Below the pieces are notes generated by a model, which was not told the DNA's origin, made no database searches, and saw only the letters and a list, made by a program, of their open reading frames with translations. From NCBI GenBank assembly GCA_023398855.1, contig JAEWRS010000064.1, positions 1 through 16,114 of the forward strand: a stretch of DNA of 16,114 nt, in the 5' to 3' direction. The DNA comes from Bacillota bacterium. Lineage in GTDB: Bacteria; Bacillota; Clostridia; Lachnospirales; Lachnospiraceae. A program made the position numbers and the translations under genes. Positions within the stretch are counted from its first letter, which is position 1. Each line of letters starts with the position of its first letter. Positions 5,263 to 11,397 of this stretch are shown piece after piece.

Positions 5263-5301
5263 TAGTTTTAAATGAAAATTTTCAATTAAGGAGGTGTTTT
5301 T

Positions 5302-5499
5302 GTGTTTTTTGACAAGATAAGAGCTCTTGCAGAGGAAAAAGGAATTTCAATCTACAAATTAGAAAAGGATGCAGAACTTTCAAAAGGTAGCATTTGTAAG
5401 TGGAATGAAAACATTCCGTCTGTAGATAAGATTCAAAGAGTTGCAAAACTACTAGGTGTAACTATAGACAGTTTACTGGAAGATACCCAGGACACGTAA
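5302..5499 (+). CDS. Cro-like XRE-family regulator
   Basis: A 65-residue protein made almost entirely of one XRE helix-turn-helix (residues 5-58). It starts at GTG with AAGGAGG 7 nt upstream (5288-5294). It is clearly paralogous to the repressor at 4753: both have ISI-x2-LE, S-KG/GS-x-I-x-KW and a PSVDK-[IL]-Q-[RK]-[IV]-A block, so they should read the same or overlapping operators. It lacks the acidic C-terminal tail of the repressor. As first gene of the rightward operon, its likely role is to switch off the repressor promoter during lytic growth, as Cro does. The role is inferred from position and paralogy. Confidence 0.88.
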   Translation: MFFDKIRALAEEKGISIYKLEKDAELSKGSICKWNENIPSVDKIQRVAKLLGVTIDSLLEDTQDT

Positions 5500-5526
5500 C
5501 AGCACATTGAAAAAAGGCGAGAGGAC

Positions 5527-5739
5527 GTGAAGGTAGGCAAGATTACTAAAAGAAGAATTGGAAGGACTATCAATTTATTATCCGATGATATGGAATCCAG
5601 CTCTGATGATTATGCCCTTATTGCAGACATTATCCTGCTCCTTGCAAGTAAGCAGTACATGTCCGCAAAAAGAGCACATGACATTTTAAAAGATGCAGAA
5701 AAGATATTGCCTTGTAATACTGAGCTAAGATTACTTTAA
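5527..5739 (+). CDS. Small phage protein of unknown function
   Basis: A 70-residue basic-to-neutral, mostly helical protein starting at GTG behind AAGGCGAGAGGAC. I recognise the type (KITKRRIGRTINLL, then YALIADIILLLASKQYMSAKRAHDIL split by a short gap) as recurrent in Clostridia prophages next to the Cro gene, but no function is known to me. It follows the Cro-like gene by 27 bp in the same direction, so it is early and repressor-controlled. Its last 9 bp overlap the stop end of the convergent leftward gene. Confidence 0.7.
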   Translation: MKVGKITKRRIGRTINLLSDDMESSSDDYALIADIILLLASKQYMSAKRAHDILKDAEKILPCNTELRLL

Positions 5740-5934
5740 TATTGACATTCCATCTTTCTTTGGAAGAGCTTTATCAAATTCTGATTTGGCTTTTTCGTAA
5801 GATTCCAAATAATACTTGATCATATCTTCAACAACACCATTGGTCCCATTGTGTAAGTAATCTGGTTTGTTGGATTCAATAAAGCATTTGGTGGCTGTCA
5901 TTGCAATTTCGTGAGCAACTAATTTTTTATCCAT
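5731..5934 (-). CDS. Small leftward hypothetical protein inside the early region
   Basis: A 67-residue helical, lysine-rich protein (for example VEDMIKYYLESYEKAKSEFDKALPKK) with no recognised domain or membrane segment. It looks real: AAAGGAGAG is 5 nt before the ATG and a promoter-like pair TTGTAA (6012-6007), 16 bp, TATACT (5990-5985) lies upstream on the same strand. It is transcribed against the rightward early operon and overlaps the preceding gene tail to tail by 9 bp. It could therefore be expressed in the lysogen when the rightward promoters are repressed. Unknown function. Confidence 0.65.
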   Translation of the reverse strand: MDKKLVAHEIAMTATKCFIESNKPDYLHNGTNGVVEDMIKYYLESYEKAKSEFDKALPKKDGMSILK

Positions 5935-5984
5935 TTATTCTCTCCTTTCATTCGTACTCAGCTCTGGCGGGAGAATGTAAGCAC

Positions 5985-6012
5985 AGTATAGGATAATTGG
6001 AAAAATTTACAA
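5985..6012 (-). promoter_or_regulatory. Putative promoter of the embedded leftward gene
   Basis: Leftward strand: TTGTAA (6012-6007), 16-bp spacer, TATACT (5990-5985), placed about 50 bp upstream of the ATG at 5934. Hexamers match 4 of 6 and 5 of 6. Confidence 0.45.
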
Positions 6013-6022
6013 AAAAGGAACG

Positions 6023-6214
6023 GTGATACATATAGAAATCAAATATTCATGCAAGTCCTGCCGGCACCGCAGCCGTTGTCCGGATCGGAGCCGAAGGTAT
6101 CCATGTAAAGATTATGAGAGGAGGGAGAACAAGGTTGGAAAATCAATTCCTAACAATCAAGGACTGTGTAGAGCGCCACAGAATAAGCCACAACACGATA
6201 GAATCCCTATTTAA
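6023..6214 (+). CDS. Cys-rich mini-protein, putative zinc-binding
   Basis: A 63-residue protein starting at GTG with AAAAAAGGAAC directly before it. The N-terminal half carries four cysteines in C10-x2-C13-x5-C19-x8-C28 spacing within an Arg-rich segment (CRHRSRCPDRSRRYPC), consistent with a small zinc-binding fold. The C-terminal half overlaps the start of the excisionase-like gene in another frame and is low in recognisable structure. Similar short proteins occur at this position in Lachnospiraceae prophages, from memory, without assigned function. Confidence 0.6.
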   Translation: MIHIEIKYSCKSCRHRSRCPDRSRRYPCKDYERRENKVGKSIPNNQGLCRAPQNKPQHDRIPI

Positions 6215-6317
6215 AAGAAAAGGATCCCCAGCAATCCGAGTTGGTCGCAGATGGCAGGTGGATGTAAATAAGTGGGATCAGTATCTGCTTAAATTGGCAG
6301 AAGAAAGTAAGGGGTGA
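6135..6317 (+). CDS. Excisionase-family (HTH_17) DNA-binding protein
   Basis: A 60-residue winged-helix/MerR-like protein of the excisionase family: FLTIKDCVERHRISHNTIE (helix-turn-helix), then LFKRKGSPAIRVGRRWQVDV (wing) and a C-terminal helix. The TTG at 6135 is preferred as start because AGGAGG (6119-6124) is 10 nt upstream and the homology begins there. An in-frame ATG at 6114 would overlap that ribosome binding site. It could act as the directionality factor for the integrase at 1146, or as an early transcription regulator; the family does both. It overlaps the preceding Cys-rich gene. Confidence 0.72.
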   Translation: MENQFLTIKDCVERHRISHNTIESLFKRKGSPAIRVGRRWQVDVNKWDQYLLKLAEESKG

Positions 6318-6322
6318 TGGCT

Positions 6323-6475
6323 ATGAAAAAGTACTATGAAAACTTAGATGATTACACCGATCATAGCAGGCACCCTCTAATGGACAAGGCTATATGCTAC
6401 ATTCGGATGACAATCATTTTCCTCTGCTGTCTGGCCGTTTTGTTTGGGGTATGTGGTTCGCTGGAAGTGATGTGA
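6323..6475 (+). CDS. Small single-pass membrane protein
   Basis: A 50-residue ORF with a polar N-terminus (MKKYYENLDDYTDHS) and one hydrophobic segment (MTIIFLCCLAVLFGVCGSL) near the C-terminus, long enough to span the membrane. ATG 6323 has GGGG 8 nt upstream; an in-frame ATG at 6317 overlaps the stop of the previous gene (TGATG) and is also possible. It is followed 17 bp later by the DUF551 gene with its own ribosome binding site. Unknown function; small membrane proteins of this kind are frequent in phage early regions. Confidence 0.6.
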   Translation: MKKYYENLDDYTDHSRHPLMDKAICYIRMTIIFLCCLAVLFGVCGSLEVM

Positions 6476-6492
6476 GAGGAGGCGAAAGAATC

Positions 6493-6876
6493 ATGTTACA
6501 GATAGAAAAAGAGCATAAGAGATCAACCCTTATGACCAGTAAGAAAAAGGACTTAGTAGATCAAATTATGTACCTGGAGCATAACAATAATGTTTTGAGC
6601 GATACATTAAATCAGCAGACCAATGATTTTAATATTCTTATACAGCAGATCTGGATTCCCGCAACGGAGCAATTGCCAGAAATTAGAGAGTCAGTATTGA
6701 TTACATTATGGGACAGAACGGTCACGGTTGGGCAATGGTATGGGCACAGATGGGGACATGCTAAGGCATATTGTGAAGAAGTGCTTGCATGGATGCCGCT
6801 TCCAGTTTCATACAGTCCGAAAAATTATGAGAAAAAAGAAACCCCAGGAGCGGCAACTCCCAGGGAATCAAGATAA
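6493..6876 (+). CDS. DUF551-containing phage protein
   Basis: A 127-residue protein. Residues 1-50 are polar and helical, possibly coiled coil. Residues 54-105 match DUF551: WIPATEQLPE, then a short strand region with the terminal AWMPLP motif. The open frame extends upstream to 6394, but ATG 6493 is chosen because AGGAGG (6477-6482) is 10 nt upstream and homology starts after it. DUF551 proteins are very common in phage early regions; their role is unknown. An odd-centred palindrome (6895-6907) lies in the 53-bp gap before the next gene. Confidence 0.85.
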   Translation: MLQIEKEHKRSTLMTSKKKDLVDQIMYLEHNNNVLSDTLNQQTNDFNILIQQIWIPATEQLPEIRESVLITLWDRTVTVGQWYGHRWGHAKAYCEEVLAWMPLPVSYSPKNYEKKETPGAATPRESR

Positions 6877-6929
6877 CACGAAAATACTATTCAACCCTAT
6901 TATAGGGGATTCACAGGAGGATTGCAACA

Positions 6930-8204
6930 ATGTCTATGAAAATCAATCAATTGGAGATTGAGAATGTAAAGCGAATTAAGGCTGTGAAAATCGAACCATC
7001 AGCAAACGGCCTGACTATTATCGGAGGCAGAAACAACCAAGGGAAGACTTCCGTCTTGGATTCCATTGCCTGGGTACTGGGTGGGGATAAATTCCGGCCT
7101 TCACAGGCTCAACGGGAACAGTCCGTGATCCCTCCAAACCTGCGTATCACAATGAGTAACGGTCTTGTGGTGGAACGAAAGGGGAAGAACAGCGCACTTA
7201 AGGTCACAGATCCAAACGGGGAGAAGGGAGGACAGCAGCTCCTTAATGACTTTGTGGAGCAGTTTGCGTTGAACCTTCCCAAGTTCATGGATTCCGGTTC
7301 TAAGGAAAAAGCGCAGATCCTACTTAAGATCATTGGAGTGGGAGACAAGCTCTTGACTCTGGAACGCGAAGAGCAGGAGAAGTATAATGAGCGGCTTGCC
7401 ATTGGTCGAATTGCGGACCAGAAAGAAAAGTATGCCAAGGAGCAACCTTCTTATAATGATGCACCGGCGGAACTGGTATCTGCTTCGGAGCTCATTAAGG
7501 AACAGCAGGATATCCTGGCGCAGAACGGAGAGAACCGGAGAAAACGGGAGCGTCTCCATCAGCTGGAGCAGGAAGATCAGAGGCTTATGGAGCAGATCCA
7601 GGAGCTGCTGAAAAAACAGGAAGCGGTCCGGGCTGATCTTACCATTGCCAGAATGGATGCCAAGGATTTGGAGGACCAGTCTACCGCAGTACTAGAGCAG
7701 AACATTTCCGATATCGAGGAAATCAACCGGAAAGTGCGGGCAAACCTTGACAAAGAGAAAGCGGAGGACGACGCCAAAGAGTACCGCAGGCAGTATGACC
7801 AGCTTTCAAAGCAGCTTGATGAAACCCGTGACGCGAAAAATAAACTTCTTAATTCAGCGGAGCTTCCTCTCCCGGAATTATCTATTAAAGACGGTGAGCT
7901 GGTTTACAAAGGCCAACAGTGGGACAACATGTCTGGATCCGATCGGCTGAAAGTATCCACTGCCATTGTAAGGAAGCTCAATCCAGAATGCGGTTTCGTT
8001 CTCATGGACAAGCTGGAGCAGATGGACCTGGAAGTACTTAAGGAGTTTGGAGAGTGGTTGGAAGCCGAGAGGCTGCAGGCCATTGCAACCCGGGTAAGTA
8101 CCGGGGAAGAATGTTCCATCATTATAGAAGACGGATACGTGGCAGACCAGGAGCACCCACTTATGGAAGATAAGAAAACAGGCTGGAAGAAAGGAGTGTT
8201 TTAA
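6930..8204 (+). CDS. AAA/SMC-like ATPase (Rad50/RecF-type phage recombination protein)
   Basis: A 424-residue ATPase. Walker A is GRNNQGKTS (33-41) near the N-terminus. Residues about 145-305 are a charged coiled coil. The C-terminal lobe has an ABC-type signature MSGSDRLKVS (334-343) and a degenerate Walker B, FVLMDKLEQMD (356-366), with D360 but no adjacent glutamate. This is the head-coil-head plan of Rad50/SbcC/RecF proteins at small size. It probably acts with the next genes in DNA end processing or recombination-dependent replication. AGGAGG is 9 nt before the ATG, and its stop overlaps the next start by one base (TAATG), so the two are translationally coupled. Confidence 0.86.
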   Translation: MSMKINQLEIENVKRIKAVKIEPSANGLTIIGGRNNQGKTSVLDSIAWVLGGDKFRPSQAQREQSVIPPNLRITMSNGLVVERKGKNSALKVTDPNGEKGGQQLLNDFVEQFALNLPKFMDSGSKEKAQILLKIIGVGDKLLTLEREEQEKYNERLAIGRIADQKEKYAKEQPSYNDAPAELVSASELIKEQQDILAQNGENRRKRERLHQLEQEDQRLMEQIQELLKKQEAVRADLTIARMDAKDLEDQSTAVLEQNISDIEEINRKVRANLDKEKAEDDAKEYRRQYDQLSKQLDETRDAKNKLLNSAELPLPELSIKDGELVYKGQQWDNMSGSDRLKVSTAIVRKLNPECGFVLMDKLEQMDLEVLKEFGEWLEAERLQAIATRVSTGEECSIIIEDGYVADQEHPLMEDKKTGWKKGVF

Positions 8205-9325
8205 TGCAGATTATCAGAGGGAAATTGCCGGGGGCGAAAAAGATTGTTGTGTATGGCCCCGAGGGGATTGGAAAATCAACGTTTGCTGCACGGTTCCCGG
8301 ATCCGGTATTTATTGATACAGAGGGCAGTACCAAAGATATGGATGTTGCAAGGCTTCCGGAGCCCAGCAGCTGGACCATGATCATGGAAGAGGTTTCGGA
8401 AGTAATTAAGACTCCAAGCCTTTGTAAGACTTTGATTATTGATACGGCAGATTGGGCGGAAATGCTTTGTACTACCAGTGTTTGTGATAAGAATCATAAG
8501 AGCAGTATTGAAGAGTTTGGCTATGGGAAGGGGTATACATATATTCAGGAGGAGTTCGGAAAGCTTTTGAACCTTCTTACTGATGTTATAAAAGTCGGGA
8601 TTCATGTAGTCCTAACAGCCCACGCCAAAATGCGGAAGTTTGAGCAGCCGGATGAGTTAGGGGCCTATGATCGCTGGGAAATGAAGCTTAGTAAAGGTGT
8701 GGCCCCTATGGTAAAGGAATGGGCGGATATGGTCCTGTTTTGCAACTATAAGACAATGGTGGTCAATGTAGACGGACAGGGCGCTCAGAAGGGCAAGAAC
8801 AAAGCCCAGGGCGGTAAGCGTGTCATGCATACGACCCACCATTCCTGCTGGGACGCAAAGAACCGGTATGGACTTCCTGATGAAGTTCCGTTTGAATATG
8901 AAGCGATTCGCCACATCATAGAAAGTTCCGATATGGGAATTCCCATATCGAGTGAAAAGAAGGTCACTCCACCTGCTCAGACGAAACAGGAAGACTCCGG
9001 GAGTACTGCCAATCAGAGCACTCAGGAGCCTCCAAAAGAAAAGAAAGCATCTCCACCGGTGGAAACAAAGTCAGAACCTATAAAACCACCAGAGGTGAAG
9101 GCTGACGAGCAGATCCCAAAGGCCCTTCGCGATTTAATGATACATAATCAGGTTGACGAGTGGGATATCCAGAATGTTGTGTCTGCCAGGGGATACTTCC
9201 CCGCAGATATGGCGGTCGCTGATTATCCGCCGGATTTTATTGCCGGAGTATTGGTGGGGGCCTGGGATCAGGTGTTTGGCATGATCAAAGAAATGAAAGA
9301 AACTGACAGCTTGGTATTTAATTAA
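8204..9325 (+). CDS. AAA_24 nucleotide-binding protein (Sak4-like recombinase)
   Basis: A 373-residue RecA-fold ATPase. Walker A is GPEGIGKST (18-26), an acidic strand VFIDTEGS follows, Walker B-like TLIIDTADW is at 77-85 and a sensor-like VVLTAH at 135-140. This layout fits the AAA_24 family that includes the phage single-strand annealing/recombinase protein Sak4. Residues about 250-300 are a Pro/Lys/Glu-rich linker, and a small C-terminal domain (302-373) ends the protein. It is translationally coupled to the SMC-like ATPase and followed by a DUF669 gene, a frequent partner that probably supplies ssDNA binding. A perfect 22-bp palindrome lies in the codons at the domain-linker boundary. Sak4 identity is inferred from family and context. 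Confidence 0.82.
   Translation: MQIIRGKLPGAKKIVVYGPEGIGKSTFAARFPDPVFIDTEGSTKDMDVARLPEPSSWTMIMEEVSEVIKTPSLCKTLIIDTADWAEMLCTTSVCDKNHKSSIEEFGYGKGYTYIQEEFGKLLNLLTDVIKVGIHVVLTAHAKMRKFEQPDELGAYDRWEMKLSKGVAPMVKEWADMVLFCNYKTMVVNVDGQGAQKGKNKAQGGKRVMHTTHHSCWDAKNRYGLPDEVPFEYEAIRHIIESSDMGIPISSEKKVTPPAQTKQEDSGSTANQSTQEPPKEKKASPPVETKSEPIKPPEVKADEQIPKALRDLMIHNQVDEWDIQNVVSARGYFPADMAVADYPPDFIAGVLVGAWDQVFGMIKEMKETDSLVFN
8929..8950. repeat. Perfect 22-bp palindrome within the Sak4-like gene
   Basis: CGATATGGGAA (8929-8939) is followed immediately by its exact reverse complement (8940-8950), centred on GAATTC. It encodes the stretch S-D-M-G-I-P-I-S at the boundary of the ATPase domain and the linker. Confidence 0.85.
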
Positions 9326-9339
9326 GGAGGTAAATAGTT

Positions 9340-9798
9340 ATGAATAACGAAGAAATGGGAAGAGAGATAGGTTGGGATGATTCGATTGAAAATGAAGGTC
9401 AGGACTTTGAGCCATTGCCAGAAGGCGAGTATGAATTTACTGTAGTTTCAATGGAAAGAGGCAGATTTCCTGGAAGTGAAAAAATGTCTGCTTGTCACTC
9501 AGCTAGCCTTGATTTACTGCTAAAAGGTGCTGATGGGAAGGAACGTCATGTGTTTGACACCTTATATTTAAATTCCAAGGCTGAATGGAGACTGAGTCAG
9601 TTCTTCCTTGGAATCGGGCAAAAAAAGAAAGGGGAAACACTGAAACCCAACTGGAATACAGTCCCCGGATCCACGGGACGAGTTAAGGTTTACATAGATG
9701 AATATACCGACAAAAAATCAGGCAAACCAAGAAGAAATAATAAGGTTTCCGAGTATCTTCCATACGAACCGAAAAAATTTGAGGCAGGGAAGTTTTAA
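9340..9798 (+). CDS. DUF669 phage protein, putative ssDNA-binding
   Basis: A 152-residue protein of the DUF669 family: an N-terminal LPEGEYEFTVVSMERGRFPGS segment, a beta-rich middle (RHVFDTLYLNSKAEWRLSQFF) and a basic segment DKKSGKPRRNNKV before the C-terminus. DUF669 proteins sit beside Sak4-type recombinases and SF2 helicases in Firmicutes phages. They are thought to bind single-stranded DNA in place of a canonical SSB, but that role is inferred. AAGGAGG is 9 nt before the ATG. The stop is 2 bp before the helicase start, so the helicase is probably translationally coupled. Confidence 0.85.
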   Translation: MNNEEMGREIGWDDSIENEGQDFEPLPEGEYEFTVVSMERGRFPGSEKMSACHSASLDLLLKGADGKERHVFDTLYLNSKAEWRLSQFFLGIGQKKKGETLKPNWNTVPGSTGRVKVYIDEYTDKKSGKPRRNNKVSEYLPYEPKKFEAGKF

Positions 9799-9800
9799 TT

Positions 9801-11384
9801 ATGGAACTTAGACCATATCAGTCAGAGGCAAAGGCTGCAATCTTTGAGGAGTGGGACAAGGGCGTCAAGAGGACGCTCCTGGTCCTTCCCACCGGATGCG
9901 GTAAAACAATTGTGTTTGCCAAGGTTGCAGAGGACTGTGTGCGCCGCGGAAACCGGGTGCTCATTATGGCCCATCGCGGGGAGCTTTTAGATCAGGCCGC
10001 CGATAAGATCGGAAAGGCCACGGGCCTTGGGTGTGCTACGGAGAAGGCAGAGGAAACCTGCCTGGGGAGTTGGTTCCGGATTGTGGTTGGATCTGTGCAG
10101 AGTCTTACAAGAGAAAAGAGACTAAAGCAGTTCCCGGTGGATTACTTTGACACTATTATCATAGACGAAGCACACCATTGTTTATCTGACAGTTACCAAA
10201 AGATTTTAGATTATTTTAAAGAGGCCAACATTCTGGGGGTTACGGCCACTCCGGACCGGGGCGACATGAGAAACCTGGGAGAATGTTTTGACAGTCTGGC
10301 CTATGAATACACGCTTCCTAAAGCCATTAAAGCCGGGTTCTTATCTCCAATCAAAGCCCTCACGATTCCCCTGCAGCTTGATCTGTCAGGTGTTGGTATG
10401 CAGTCAGGAGATTTTAAATCCGGGGATATCGCTACAGCACTGGATCCGTACCTGTATCAGATCGCAGATGAGATGGAAAAGCATTGCAGGGACCGGAAGA
10501 CCGTTGTGTTCCTCCCTCTTGTAAAAACAAGTCAGAAATTTCGGGATATCTTGAATGAAAAGGGATTTAGGGCTGCCGAGGTAAACGGGGACAGCAAAGA
10601 CCGGGCGGAGGTACTGGCAGCCTATGAGCGGGGAGACTATAACGTCCTCTGCAACTCTATGCTTCTTACGGAAGGCTGGGACTGTCCAAGTGTGGATTGT
10701 ATTGTGGTACTCAGGCCGACAAAGGTCCGCAGCCTTTACAGCCAGATGGTGGGGCGTGGTACCAGATTATTCCCAGGGAAGGACCATTTATTATTATTGG
10801 ACTTTCTATGGCACACGGAACGTCATGAGCTTTGCCATCCCGCAAGTCTGATCTGTCAGGATGAGGAAGTGGCTAAGAAAATGACCGAGAACATCGAAAA
10901 GGCCGGCTGCCCCATGGATATTGAAGAGGCTGAAAAACAGGCGGCGGAAGATGTTGTCGCCCAAAGAGAGGAAGCCCTTGCAAAGCAGCTTAAGGAAATG
11001 AGAAACCGCAAAAAGAAACTGGTGGATCCGTTGCAGTTTGAAATGAGTATCCAGGCGGAGGATTTATCCGGATATGTCCCGGCTTTTGGTTGGGAAATGG
11101 CGCCACCATCAGACAGCCAGAAAAGAGAGCTTGAAAAGAGGGGAATCCTCCCTGATCAGATCGACAACGCCGGAAAGGCCAGCCTCATTCTGGATCGTTT
11201 GCACAGGCGGCAGGAAGAAAATTTAAGCACACCGAAGCAGATCCGCTGCCTGGAGAAGTATGGCTTTCAGCATGTGGGAACATGGAACTTTGATTCTGCC
11301 AAAAGCATGATAGACCGTATCGCAGCAGCAGGCTGGCGGGGAGCACCCTCTGGTGTGAATCCTCGTGATTATCTACCGGAATAA
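9801..11384 (+). CDS. SF2 DEAH-box helicase (phage replication/recombination)
   Basis: A 527-residue superfamily 2 helicase. Q-like RPYQ (4-7), motif I PTGCGKT (30-36), Ia IMAHRGEL (55-62), II IDEAH (121-125), III TAT (148-150), IV region TVVFLPL (234-240), V LLTEGWDCPSVDC (288-300) and VI QMVGRGTR (315-322) are all present, so it should be active. Residues 330-440 carry an extension with a basic helix, and the C-terminus (about 470-527, TPKQIRCLEKYGF and onward) is a small accessory domain typical of these phage helicases. It is expected to unwind DNA during phage replication with the downstream primase-helicase. The ribosome binding site (GGGAAG) is modest, consistent with coupling to the DUF669 gene. 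Confidence 0.93.
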   Translation: MELRPYQSEAKAAIFEEWDKGVKRTLLVLPTGCGKTIVFAKVAEDCVRRGNRVLIMAHRGELLDQAADKIGKATGLGCATEKAEETCLGSWFRIVVGSVQSLTREKRLKQFPVDYFDTIIIDEAHHCLSDSYQKILDYFKEANILGVTATPDRGDMRNLGECFDSLAYEYTLPKAIKAGFLSPIKALTIPLQLDLSGVGMQSGDFKSGDIATALDPYLYQIADEMEKHCRDRKTVVFLPLVKTSQKFRDILNEKGFRAAEVNGDSKDRAEVLAAYERGDYNVLCNSMLLTEGWDCPSVDCIVVLRPTKVRSLYSQMVGRGTRLFPGKDHLLLLDFLWHTERHELCHPASLICQDEEVAKKMTENIEKAGCPMDIEEAEKQAAEDVVAQREEALAKQLKEMRNRKKKLVDPLQFEMSIQAEDLSGYVPAFGWEMAPPSDSQKRELEKRGILPDQIDNAGKASLILDRLHRRQEENLSTPKQIRCLEKYGFQHVGTWNFDSAKSMIDRIAAAGWRGAPSGVNPRDYLPE

Positions 11385-11397
11385 GGAGACTTGAAAC

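Larger units (their letters stand above)
5083..5284. promoter_or_regulatory. Operator array of the lysogeny switch (five TGAAAA-N-TTCA sites)
   Basis: Copies of a 12-bp near-palindrome are at 5083-5094 (TGAAAATTTTCT), 5114-5125 and 5146-5157 (both TGAAAATATTCA), 5239-5250 (AGAATATTTTCA, reverse orientation) and 5273-5284 (TGAAAATTTTCA, a perfect palindrome). A degenerate sixth may be TGAAAAAAATCA at 5208-5219. They overlap or flank all three promoters here. They are the expected binding sites of the XRE repressor and its Cro-like paralogue. Confidence 0.8.

Noticed and set aside
6728..6961. 77-codon ORF overlapping the DUF551 and SMC-like genes
   Set aside because: It is in another frame over a well-supported gene, with no ribosome binding site or recognisable protein sequence.
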